From Candidatus Sabulitectum sp. (GTDB taxonomy: Bacteria; Fermentibacterota; Fermentibacteria; Fermentibacterales; JCC-6): 13,176 bases of DNA. A program made the position numbers and the translations under genes. Each line of letters begins with the position of its first letter. The first letter of the stretch is position 1. The DNA lies in contig JAOZLN010000025.1 of NCBI GenBank assembly GCA_029934845.1, forward strand, positions 1,725-14,900, written 5' to 3'. Below are positions 7,728 to 13,176 of the stretch, in pieces. The notes below the pieces were generated by a model. The model made no database searches, was not told where the DNA came from, and was given only the letters and a program-made list of their open reading frames with translations.

Positions 7728-8876
7728 ATGGCTGCTGTATTCGATATTAGAGAAGTTGGGGAGGATCTTACAGGAAGCATACGGATTCTCGTGGTAGGCG
7801 TTGGAGGATGTGGTTGCAATGCCATAACCAGAATGATTCGTGATGGCATTACAGGTGTAGAGTATGTGGCGGTGAATACTGATCAGCAGGATTTTAAAGG
7901 ATGCCTTGCAACAGAGCAGCTGCTCATAGGAGGCAGGGTAACCAGGAACAGAGGTACTGGCGGTAATCAGGAGCTGGGTGAGCAGGCGGCAGAAGAAAGT
8001 GTTAATGCAATTGAGGACTTCATGCGCGGAGCTGATATTCTCTTTATCACAGCCGGCATGGGCGGCGGAACCGGTACCGGAGCTGCTCCGGTAATTGCCC
8101 GTATAGCAAAGGATAACGGAATAATTACCGTTGGTGTGGTTACTCTGCCGTTCAATTATGAGGGTGCTATCAGGGCCAAGCGGGCTGAAGACGGTATTCT
8201 CAGATTGAAGAGAGAGCTGGATACCCTTATTGTTATACCAAACGACAGGTTAGACACTGTTGTGGACGAGAATGCAACATTCGACGAAGCCATGGGAGTA
8301 GCCAATGGTGTTCTTTCCAACGCTGTAGAAGGCATCAGCAGTATTATTTCCTGCCCCGGAGAGATCAATCTGGATTTTGAAGACATAAGAAGAGTGATTG
8401 CAAGCGGTGGGGGAGCAATGATGGGAACCGGTGTGGCCACAGGGCCGGACAGGGCGGAGGAGGCTGCCAGGCAGGCGATCTCCAATCAGCTTCTGGACAA
8501 TATCTCTATTGAGGGGGCTAGAGAAGTTCTTGTGAATATTCACTCTTCCCAGAAACTCAAGTACTCTGAATTCAGTAAGGCTCAGAAAATTATTTCTGAT
8601 GTAGTCGGTGATATGGTAGAGATCCGTATTGGAAGAAGCGTTGATGAAAAGATGGGTGACGAGGTGAAGGTTACCGTTATTGCAACTGGATTCGGGCAGG
8701 GTGACGATGCGCAGCCAGAGGAATTACCCATGCAGCGAAGTCATACACCATTCCCCTTCAGCTCCGAGAGGCGCGGAACAGAGAATCTTTCAAAATCATA
8801 CGCAACAGCGAGTCCCGGTAATATGAATACCAGCGAAGTTGAGATTCCGACATTTTTGCAGAGAGATATTGATTGA
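7728..8876 (+). CDS. ftsZ: Cell division protein FtsZ (tubulin-like GTPase)
   Basis: FtsZ polymerises with GTP into the cytoplasmic Z ring that directs division. The 382 residues contain GVGGCGCN (24-31), the tubulin signature GGGTGTGAAP (112-121), PFNYEG, VIPNDRL, and the T7 catalytic loop NLDFED (N214, D216, D219) followed by GGGAMMGTG. After about residue 330 comes a short variable linker, ending in a conserved C-terminal peptide (EVEIPTFLQRDID) of the kind that binds FtsA. All catalytic residues are present. The T3-loop region reads RGTGGNQELG (75-84) where GAGANPE-type sequence is usual, and NTDQQDF replaces NTDxQxL. AAGGAGAGG at 7717-7725 is the strongest ribosome binding site of the cluster, overlapping the ftsA stop, which suits a protein needed in large amounts. 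It is the last gene of the coupled operon. Confidence 0.97.
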   Translation: MAAVFDIREVGEDLTGSIRILVVGVGGCGCNAITRMIRDGITGVEYVAVNTDQQDFKGCLATEQLLIGGRVTRNRGTGGNQELGEQAAEESVNAIEDFMRGADILFITAGMGGGTGTGAAPVIARIAKDNGIITVGVVTLPFNYEGAIRAKRAEDGILRLKRELDTLIVIPNDRLDTVVDENATFDEAMGVANGVLSNAVEGISSIISCPGEINLDFEDIRRVIASGGGAMMGTGVATGPDRAEEAARQAISNQLLDNISIEGAREVLVNIHSSQKLKYSEFSKAQKIISDVVGDMVEIRIGRSVDEKMGDEVKVTVIATGFGQGDDAQPEELPMQRSHTPFPFSSERRGTENLSKSYATASPGNMNTSEVEIPTFLQRDID

Positions 8877-8903
8877 TATATACAAAAATTAAAATGTACA
8901 TAT

Positions 8904-8932
8904 TTGTTGGTATGATTTTTGTTTTGTATATT
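8904..8932 (+). promoter_or_regulatory. Candidate sigma-70-type promoter for the radical SAM gene
   Basis: TTGTTG (8904-8909) and TATATT (8927-8932) are separated by exactly 17 bases in the AT-rich gap after ftsZ. Transcription would start near 8939, giving a leader of about 28 bases. No good intrinsic terminator follows ftsZ, so read-through from the dcw operon may also reach this gene. Pattern match only; AT-rich DNA makes chance matches common. Confidence 0.5.
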
Positions 8933-8966
8933 CCTGCTCAATTATTCAAAGGGGAGCAAGGATTGT

Positions 8967-10610
8967 ATGAGTCGTAAATCTGCCGGTGACAAGTATGATG
9001 AGAGAAGATGTCAGCTTCTGGCTGCGGAAAGACGGCTGTCCACCGGGAATTCCATAGGTGCTTTTGAAACTCTTGTTGCTTTCCCTCGTGAATATGCAGA
9101 TGCTATGGGCCATCTGGCATTTCACAGGTTGTACAAGCAACTCTCCACATGGCCGGACACAGTGTGTGCACGAGCTTTTCTTCCTGCCAAGGATGAATAC
9201 AACTGGAGGAAGAGACAGCAGAAGCCAGTAGAGACCATGGATACTGGAAAATCTATTAAAGATTCAGATCTTCTCATATTTCTTATGCCTTCTGAAACTG
9301 ACTGGTTTCCTTCACTACAGATGATGGAACTGTCTGATATCACCTTCCGGAACGATGAACGCGAGCACAAGTGGCCTATTCTTATAGCAACAGGTTTAAG
9401 CGTTACTGCCAACCCCATTCCCATGAGCAGTTTCTTTGATGCATTCATTATAGGGGAAACAGAGCCTACCCTGGGACCGGTTCTTGACATAATCAAAAGT
9501 CTTGGTTCAAGAAGAAGGCCCAAATCAGAGATCCTGGCAAGCCTTGCAATGCTTCCAGGTCTTTATGTTCCGGAAGTGCACGGCGCAAGCCCGAAGTATT
9601 CCATAATGCGTCAGTGGGCCAGTTCAGAAAGCATAGGGGCTTTAACAAATACAATATCCGCCCACACCATTCTACCTGATACCTATATCCTGGAGATAGC
9701 ACGCGGTTGCCCTTTTAACTGTCGATTCTGCATGGCAGGATATCTTCTGCTGCCTTACAGAGAGCAGCGAGCAGAGGATCTGGAAACAAAAGTATCTAAA
9801 CTGCCCCAGGATACAGCACTTGTTTATGCAGCTTGTTCACCTGCCGATCATGACGAGTTGACAGAGCTTATGTGTATTGCAGACCGCAACAAGCTTGATG
9901 CAAGAATAAGTTCTCATATGAAAGAGTCGCCGGAGCTTTCCGAAGAATTGCCCACCATACTTGATGCCGAGACCCTTGTTCTGGTGCCTGAAACAGGCAG
10001 TGAGAGTTTGCGTAAGGTTATAGGAAAATTCCGGACCAATGAATCATATTTCAAAATTGTTCGTGAGATCTCTCCAATTACGAAAAGCATTCAAATTTGT
10101 GTTCAACTGGGTGTTCCTTTCGAAAAAGAGAGCGACAGGGTCGCAATTGTTGATTTCGTTGAAACAGTTATGAGCCTTTCGGAGCTTCCAGTTTCAGTTC
10201 GTATAGACCCGTTTATTCCCAGACCATGGACCGCCTTTCAGTGGACCGCCATGGCAAATCTCAGAGATGTGAGGGAACATCTGGTAGAATTAAGTGAGAA
10301 TCTTGTGCAGCTGGGTGTTAAGGATATTACAGGTTTCGACCCCAGGGCAGCACATATCCATGCATTGCTGATCCGTGGTACCAGGGCTGTGGGCCGAGCA
10401 TTGGAAATAAAGCTGGAAGGTGTTGGCTGGAACACCGCATTTGATCGTGCCGGGCTTGATATGAACTGCGTTTTCAAGGAAAAGAATCAGAGCGAAAAGC
10501 TTCCATGGGAGTTCCTCAATATGGGATTCGGTTACACCAGGCTGGCACGGGAGTACCAGATGGCTCTTGCAGCTGAAGATGAACGCTCCACAGAAGAAGA
10601 AAAGAATTAA
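8967..10610 (+). CDS. Radical SAM protein with degenerate B12-binding-like N-terminal domain, function unknown
   Basis: The 547-residue protein has the radical SAM cluster motif RGCPFNCRFCMAGY, with cysteines 248, 252 and 255 (CX3CX2C) placed to bind a 4Fe-4S cluster that cleaves S-adenosylmethionine. The N-terminal half (LVAFPREYADAMGHLAFHRL, later FFDAFIIGETEPTL) resembles the N-terminal region of B12-binding radical SAM proteins of the TIGR03960 type. I see no DxHxxG cobalamin-ligand motif, so B12 binding is doubtful. Downstream, VPETGSESLRKVIGKF and VRIDPFIPRPWTAFQW match the second half of the barrel in that group. The substrate is unknown. The ATG at 8967 is chosen for AAGGA (8958-8962) and GGGGAG (8951-8956) just upstream; an in-frame ATG at 8919 lies inside the promoter-like region and has no ribosome site. 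The C-terminus is highly acidic. Assignment as radical SAM is firm; anything narrower is inference. Confidence 0.88.
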   Translation: MSRKSAGDKYDERRCQLLAAERRLSTGNSIGAFETLVAFPREYADAMGHLAFHRLYKQLSTWPDTVCARAFLPAKDEYNWRKRQQKPVETMDTGKSIKDSDLLIFLMPSETDWFPSLQMMELSDITFRNDEREHKWPILIATGLSVTANPIPMSSFFDAFIIGETEPTLGPVLDIIKSLGSRRRPKSEILASLAMLPGLYVPEVHGASPKYSIMRQWASSESIGALTNTISAHTILPDTYILEIARGCPFNCRFCMAGYLLLPYREQRAEDLETKVSKLPQDTALVYAACSPADHDELTELMCIADRNKLDARISSHMKESPELSEELPTILDAETLVLVPETGSESLRKVIGKFRTNESYFKIVREISPITKSIQICVQLGVPFEKESDRVAIVDFVETVMSLSELPVSVRIDPFIPRPWTAFQWTAMANLRDVREHLVELSENLVQLGVKDITGFDPRAAHIHALLIRGTRAVGRALEIKLEGVGWNTAFDRAGLDMNCVFKEKNQSEKLPWEFLNMGFGYTRLAREYQMALAAEDERSTEEEKN

Positions 10611-10657
10611 GAATTAACACCGAATAAAGAATTAATACCTAAGGACCAATGTAATAG

Positions 10658-10686
10658 AAAAAGGGGAAGCATTGCTTCCCCTTTTT
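10658..10686. terminator. Bidirectional Rho-independent terminator between the radical SAM gene and rpmB
   Basis: A perfect stem GGGGAAGC (10663-10670) / GCTTCCCC (10674-10681) with a 3-base loop is flanked by five A on the left and five T on the right. It therefore reads as a GC stem plus U-tract on either strand. It sits 47 bases after the radical SAM stop and 18 bases after the rpmB stop, ending both convergent transcripts. Confidence 0.93.
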
Positions 10687-10704
10687 CTTTACAAACAAAA
10701 TAGT

Positions 10705-10893
10705 CTAACCCTTTATTACCCGACCGCTTTTGATACAGGTTGTGCAGGCCTTGATCTTTTTGCGTCTTCCGTCTACTATGGCGCGGACTGTCTGCAGATT
10801 AGGCTTGAACACATGTTTTGTACGCTTAACAGAGTGACTGACCCTGTTACCAACGGACGGCTTCTTACCGCATATATCGCACTTCCAGGACAT
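10705..10893 (-). CDS. rpmB: Ribosomal protein bL28, four-cysteine form
   Basis: bL28 is a small basic protein of the large ribosomal subunit. The 62-residue product begins MSWKCDICGKKPSVGNRVSH, and has the typical KRTKHVFKPNLQTV stretch and a second cysteine pair in KACTTCIKSG, so two CxxC pairs (CDIC and CTTC) can hold a zinc ion as in the zinc-binding (C+) L28 paralogues. The frame continues 15 codons upstream, but the ATG at 10893 is chosen because the family starts with M-x-x-x-C and because AAGGGAG (plus-strand 10900-10906) lies six bases before it. It is transcribed away from ssrA and shares a terminator hairpin with the radical SAM gene. rpmG is not next to it here, although the two are neighbours in many genomes. 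Confidence 0.96.
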   Translation of the reverse strand: MSWKCDICGKKPSVGNRVSHSVKRTKHVFKPNLQTVRAIVDGRRKKIKACTTCIKSGRVIKG

Positions 10894-10928
10894 TATCGTC
10901 TCCCTTGTTGTTTCAATTATGAATGCAA

Positions 10929-10957
10929 CATATAGCACATTCTCAACATAAAATCAA
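10929..10957 (-). promoter_or_regulatory. Candidate rpmB promoter
   Basis: Read on the minus strand, TTGATT (plus 10952-10957) is followed after exactly 17 bases by TATATG (plus 10929-10934). Transcription would begin near 10922, leaving a leader of about 29 bases that contains the rpmB ribosome site. This is the best hexamer pair between rpmB and ssrA. Pattern match only. Confidence 0.5.
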
Positions 10958-10984
10958 GCGGGAACCACACGAAGGGCATTTTTG

Positions 10985-10992
10985 TATATATT
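10985..10992 (+). promoter_or_regulatory. Candidate -10 box for ssrA
   Basis: TATATATT lies 17-24 bases before the mature tmRNA 5' end, so a start near 11000 would give a short 5' leader for RNase P to remove. No convincing -35 hexamer sits at 16-18 bases upstream, which makes this a weak call. Confidence 0.3.
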
Positions 10993-11008
10993 GCAAAGTG
11001 AAATTCGT

Positions 11009-11359
11009 GGGGGCGACTGGTCTCGACGGGTGCGGAAGTGATTCCGTAGGAGCATGCCGAGGTTCCATCGGCCTCGTTAAAAAGGTGGAAAAAGAAATAA
11101 TTGCCGCATAATTAGCGACAGCTGACCGATAGAGGTCAGCCGTTCCTCCAGGTTGTGTCTTCAAGCCTGGAAGGGGCGTCGATTTGAAGACTGGCCGCCA
11201 ACCCGTGTTCTCCGGGGGAATCGGTAAGATCAATGGGAACTGGCCCGAGTGCGGCGGTCCGCAGCCAACACAAGGGCGAGAAATAACAGCGGACTAAGCA
11301 TGTAGTGCCTGCCGAGTCCCCGTGACCGGACGCGGGTTCGAATCCCGCCGCCTCCACCA
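11009..11359 (+). ncRNA. ssrA: tmRNA (one-piece ssrA) with an apparently minimal tag reading frame
   Basis: tmRNA rescues stalled ribosomes by acting as alanyl-tRNA and then as message for a degradation tag. The 5' GGGGGCG pairs with 3' CGCCTCC (11349-11355), with a G3-U70 wobble (the alanine identity element), discriminator A and encoded CCA (11357-11359). A T-arm with GGTTCGAATCC, the conserved GACTAAGCATGTAG segment, and GCATGCCGAGG near the start are all present. PK1 forms from CGAGG (11058-11062)/CCTCG (11072-11076) and TTCCATC (11063-11069)/GGTGGAA (11084-11090). H5 is GCTGACC (11121-11127)/GGTCAGC (11134-11140). PK2 is CCAGG (11148-11152)/CCTGG (11166-11170) with GTCTTCAA (11157-11164)/TTGAAGAC (11184-11191). 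PK3 includes GTTCTC (11207-11212)/GGGAAC (11235-11240). Only 30 bases separate PK1 from H5. Aligned with E. coli, the resume codon is GCC (11103), giving Ala-Ala then TAA. In the same frame farther upstream the reading is VEKEIIAA, but that overlaps PK1. The 351-base length is ordinary. Confidence 0.96.
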
Positions 11360-11380
11360 CTCCTCAACAGCACCTAAGTC

Positions 11381-11412
11381 GTTGCTGAATGCTGAGATAG
11401 CCTTTCAGCAAC
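11381..11412 (+). other. Hairpin downstream of ssrA, possible weak terminator or 3' processing element
   Basis: GTTGCTGAA (11381-11389) and TTCAGCAAC (11404-11412) form a perfect 9-bp stem with a 14-base loop, starting 21 bases after the tmRNA CCA. No T-run follows, so it is not a classical intrinsic terminator. It could block 3' exonucleases or end transcription with Rho. The rest of the gap up to the next promoter-like site (11413-11541) shows nothing I can name. Confidence 0.35.
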
Positions 11413-11541
11413 CCCGCCATATCCATCAATCTGCAATACGCATAGACAGTCACCGTTTGATTAAGGTCTGAGTGCTAACGAGATCCAGAGCTTCCTCGGG
11501 ATATGCTCCAGTGTTTTAAGCGGTCTGAAAACATGGAAACC

Positions 11542-11571
11542 TTGACTTCATACTGATAACAATAGTAAAAT
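11542..11571 (+). promoter_or_regulatory. Candidate promoter for the barrel/lipoprotein pair
   Basis: TTGACT (11542-11547) and TAAAAT (11566-11571) are spaced by 18 bases. A start near 11578 would leave about 41 bases before the ATG at 11619. The hexamers are close to the sigma-70 consensus and sit where a promoter is needed, since ssrA is normally its own transcription unit. Confidence 0.55.
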
Positions 11572-11618
11572 ACTAGGAATCATAGAATATAAGACGACCT
11601 TGAAACTGAAAGGACAAT

Positions 11619-12134
11619 ATGATAGGGGTTATGCTGTCGATTATCATCCTCACTGGTATCAATCCTCGAGTTTCTCCAGATAGAATGAGTACCTTCACAC
11701 TTTCCGGCGGGTATGGCAACAGAACTGGAAGCAACCCTGTGTCAGGTTCTATTGCTATAAGAACCAATCTTGTAGTACATCTTTCAAAGTCACTGGAAAT
11801 CGGGCTTGATGGAGGATTCTATAACATTGAACAGGAACAATACCCCGGAACGGAAGAGTATCCTCTGACAAAAGGCATTATTCATGCAGGGGCCATTGGG
11901 CGCTACATATCTCAGGGTTCCAGATGGAGGTTCTTCATGGAAATAGGTTCCGGATTCTACTCGTGGAATCAGAGTTTTCTTGGATATAGCACTGGAGGGG
12001 GAATCCGATACTATCCCGCCGGATCAAATTATTTCTATCGACTTGAGGGTAAATGGCACGACAACATTCAGATTTTGTCTGAACCGTCTCCAGGATTTTA
12101 TACAATAACTGCAGGGCTTGGTTTATCATGGTAA
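11619..12134 (+). CDS. Small predicted outer-membrane beta-barrel protein, function unknown
   Basis: The 171-residue product is not recognised as a named family. After a hydrophobic N-terminus (GVMLSIIILTG) that may be a signal peptide, the rest alternates polar and hydrophobic/aromatic residues in short blocks rich in G, Y, F and W (for example FTLSGGYGNR, LEIGLDGGFYNI, FFMEIGSGFYSW, YRLEGKW). It ends FYTITAGLGLSW, with a terminal aromatic residue as in outer-membrane barrels recognised by BamA. The size would fit an eight-strand barrel. The putative signal lacks a basic n-region, and an in-frame stop at 11607 excludes any longer start. AAAGGA (11609-11614) four bases before the ATG supports translation. 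The stop lies 7 bases inside the next gene, suggesting the two act together. A soluble beta-rich protein is the alternative. Confidence 0.68.
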   Translation: MIGVMLSIIILTGINPRVSPDRMSTFTLSGGYGNRTGSNPVSGSIAIRTNLVVHLSKSLEIGLDGGFYNIEQEQYPGTEEYPLTKGIIHAGAIGRYISQGSRWRFFMEIGSGFYSWNQSFLGYSTGGGIRYYPAGSNYFYRLEGKWHDNIQILSEPSPGFYTITAGLGLSW

Positions 12135-12637
12135 CAGGCAAGGTTTATCTGCGTGCGGTATCCCTATCATTGATTATTCTTCTGCTGGTCTCCTGCGGTA
12201 GCAATACTCTTGTCCAGCTGCCATCAACACCTGAGGAAAAACAGTCTGTGATTATGTCGCTTCATCCCGGCAACACAATACAATATTCTGCTAACGGATC
12301 CGATAATCTAAATGAAGGCGTGCTTCAGGAAGTGTCAGGCGACAGTTTATACATATGGTACAACGATACCGAAATCGGTGTTGCAACCGATGGGATTGAT
12401 TCCCTCTGGGTCATGCAGCGATCTGTAGTATCAGGAATTAAAACAGGAGCGATTATCGGATGGTCCGCCGTGACCGGTTACGCCATTTTAGGTGTTCTCT
12501 ACCTCGATGCGATAGGTGACAGTAGTGGCCATGTTCTTTTCCTGGCTTCTCTTGCGAGTGTTGCCGGGGCTGTTGGAGGCGGAGGAATCGGAGCCTGTTT
12601 GGGTGCAGCCATAACCAAGTGGGAGCGCTTATTCTAG
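12128..12637 (+). CDS. Predicted lipoprotein with glycine-rich hydrophobic C-terminal region, function unknown
   Basis: The 169-residue product starts with a lipoprotein signal: basic K5 and R9, a hydrophobic core (VSLSLIILLL), then the lipobox LVSC with Cys23 followed by Gly-Ser. There is no Asp at +2, so outer-membrane sorting is expected in a Gram-negative cell. The middle (about 45-100) is polar and beta-rich, with a segment ending GIDSLWVMQRSVVSGIKTGA. Two glycine-rich hydrophobic stretches follow (about 103-126 and 134-162, including SVAGAVGGGGIGACLGAA), resembling glycine-zipper segments of small envelope proteins. I do not recognise a named family. The ATG overlaps the barrel gene's stop by 7 bases and has only a weak ribosome site, so translation is probably coupled. 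The stop is at 12635-12637, with no clear terminator after it. Confidence 0.78.
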   Translation: MVTGKVYLRAVSLSLIILLLVSCGSNTLVQLPSTPEEKQSVIMSLHPGNTIQYSANGSDNLNEGVLQEVSGDSLYIWYNDTEIGVATDGIDSLWVMQRSVVSGIKTGAIIGWSAVTGYAILGVLYLDAIGDSSGHVLFLASLASVAGAVGGGGIGACLGAAITKWERLF

Positions 12638-13176
12638 TCAGCCGTGCAGAGATAACTCAGTAATCCAGTTTCTGATGTAAGCAAAGCTGAAGCAGAAATG
12701 CAGAATAATCAGATATAATCAGCGCTTTCAATCCCTGGAACCGGAGATCTTGAACTATTCATGGAAAAGGCCGAAATTTCGTAGTCTATTCAGCACAATG
12801 TGATCGTCCCTGAAGATGGTCCAGGAGAGTACCTTTTCCTGATTCTGCCCGGAATTGTGTGTGTAACCAGAAGAACATGCGAAGAGTTTAAGTTAACATG
12901 ATTTTGCCACGGCAGGTGGTAATCATTCAACAGTTTCTGGAACTAAACGAACAAATTTCGTCCTGGTTTCCTTCGGTAGATTCACCATGCATTGAAAACA
13001 GGCTGAAGATCCAAAGATATTTCAGGCGTGAGTACACATACAGCACACTTTTTCCGGTATTACCTGATTCAGTTAGACAATTTGAATTGCGTTCATCGAA
13101 AGCCGGGGAGAAATCCCGGAGCTGCTGATAAATCGATGTATCAGCCGGTAATATCCCTTGACAGATATCCTGCAAA
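12638..13176. other. About 540 bases without a convincing gene
   Basis: Open frames here are short and lack good ribosome sites: 12898-13128 on plus, 12927-13175 on minus, and a 33-codon GTG frame at 12800-12901 whose peptide (NVIVPEDGPGEYLFLILPG) looks somewhat protein-like. They overlap one another, and none shows a recognisable domain. The stretch may be a degraded gene remnant or the upstream region of a gene beyond the window. Apart from the hairpin at 13124-13145, I see no RNA gene, repeat array or mobile-element end. Confidence 0.5.
13124..13145. repeat. Perfect inverted repeat near the right edge
   Basis: GCTGATA (13124-13130) and TATCAGC (13139-13145) form a 7-bp stem around AATCGATG. 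No T-tract follows, so it is not an intrinsic terminator; an operator or a chance palindrome are both possible. Confidence 0.35.

Noticed and set aside
7169..7849. Minus-strand open frame of 226 codons across the ftsA-ftsZ junction
   Set aside because: It is antisense to two certain genes, with no ribosome site or recognisable domain.
8883..8921. Inverted repeat CAAAAAT/ATTTTTG after ftsZ as a terminator
   Set aside because: All A-T stem with a 25-base loop; too weak to call a terminator.
8919..8966. Longer N-terminus of the radical SAM gene from the ATG at 8919
   Set aside because: That ATG lies inside the promoter-like pair and has no Shine-Dalgarno sequence, whereas the ATG at 8967 has one.
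10923..11111. Plus-strand 62-codon open frame ending EKEIIAA
   Set aside because: It runs through the ssrA promoter and the tRNA-like 5' end. Only its last codons matter, as the tmRNA tag frame.
11136..11360. Minus-strand open frame of 74 codons beginning MVEAAGFEPAS
   Set aside because: It is the antisense of the tmRNA 3' half. Peptides of this kind are a well-known false gene call opposite tRNA-like 3' ends.
11330..11360. tmRNA 3' end as an attachment site of an integrated element
   Set aside because: ssrA ends are common integration sites, but no integrase and no second copy of the 3' end is present within the window.
12927..13175. Minus-strand 82-codon open frame at the right edge
   Set aside because: No ribosome site, no domain, and it overlaps an equally weak plus-strand frame.

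Overview
The window holds the downstream half of a division and cell wall (dcw) cluster of a Gram-negative-type bacterium, followed by a radical SAM gene, a ribosomal protein gene, the tmRNA gene and a small envelope-protein pair. The gene order mraY-murD-ftsW-murG-murC-ftsQ-ftsA-ftsZ, with no murB or ddl between murC and ftsQ, is the order I know from Bacteroidetes and other FCB-group bacteria. Proteobacteria usually carry ddl and often murB there. A predicted outer-membrane beta-barrel and a lipobox protein support a two-membrane cell. Moderate base composition and divergent motifs in MurG, MurC and FtsZ point to an uncultured FCB-type lineage (for example a Fermentibacterota- or Fibrobacterota-like group). 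That placement is a guess from memory, not a search.

Region 1 (1-8876, all +): mraY (5' end outside the window), murD, ftsW, murG, murC, ftsQ, ftsA and ftsZ. Neighbours overlap by 1 or 4 bases (ATGA, TAATG or GTGA junctions) or are separated by about 10 bases, so this is one translationally coupled operon. MraY makes lipid I and MurG makes lipid II. MurC and MurD add the first two stem-peptide residues. FtsW polymerises glycan at the septum. FtsQ, FtsA and FtsZ build and anchor the divisome.

Region 2 (8877-10690): a promoter-like pair after ftsZ, then a 547-residue radical SAM protein with a CX3CX2C cluster motif and a degenerate B12-binding-like N-terminal part. The region ends in a strong bidirectional hairpin terminator shared with rpmB, which converges on it from the other strand.

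Region 3 (10705-11359): rpmB (ribosomal protein L28, four-cysteine type, minus strand) is divergent from ssrA, a one-piece tmRNA with a complete tRNA-like domain (G3-U70 alanine identity pair, encoded CCA) and recognisable pseudoknots. Its message-like segment is the most unusual feature of the window. Measured from pseudoknot PK1, the resume codon falls on GCC, followed by GCA and a stop, so the encoded tag would be only Ala-Ala.

Region 4 (11360-13176): a promoter-like pair, a small predicted outer-membrane barrel protein overlapping by 7 bases a lipoprotein with a glycine-rich hydrophobic tail, then about 540 bases with no convincing gene. No transposon, CRISPR array or prophage genes were seen.
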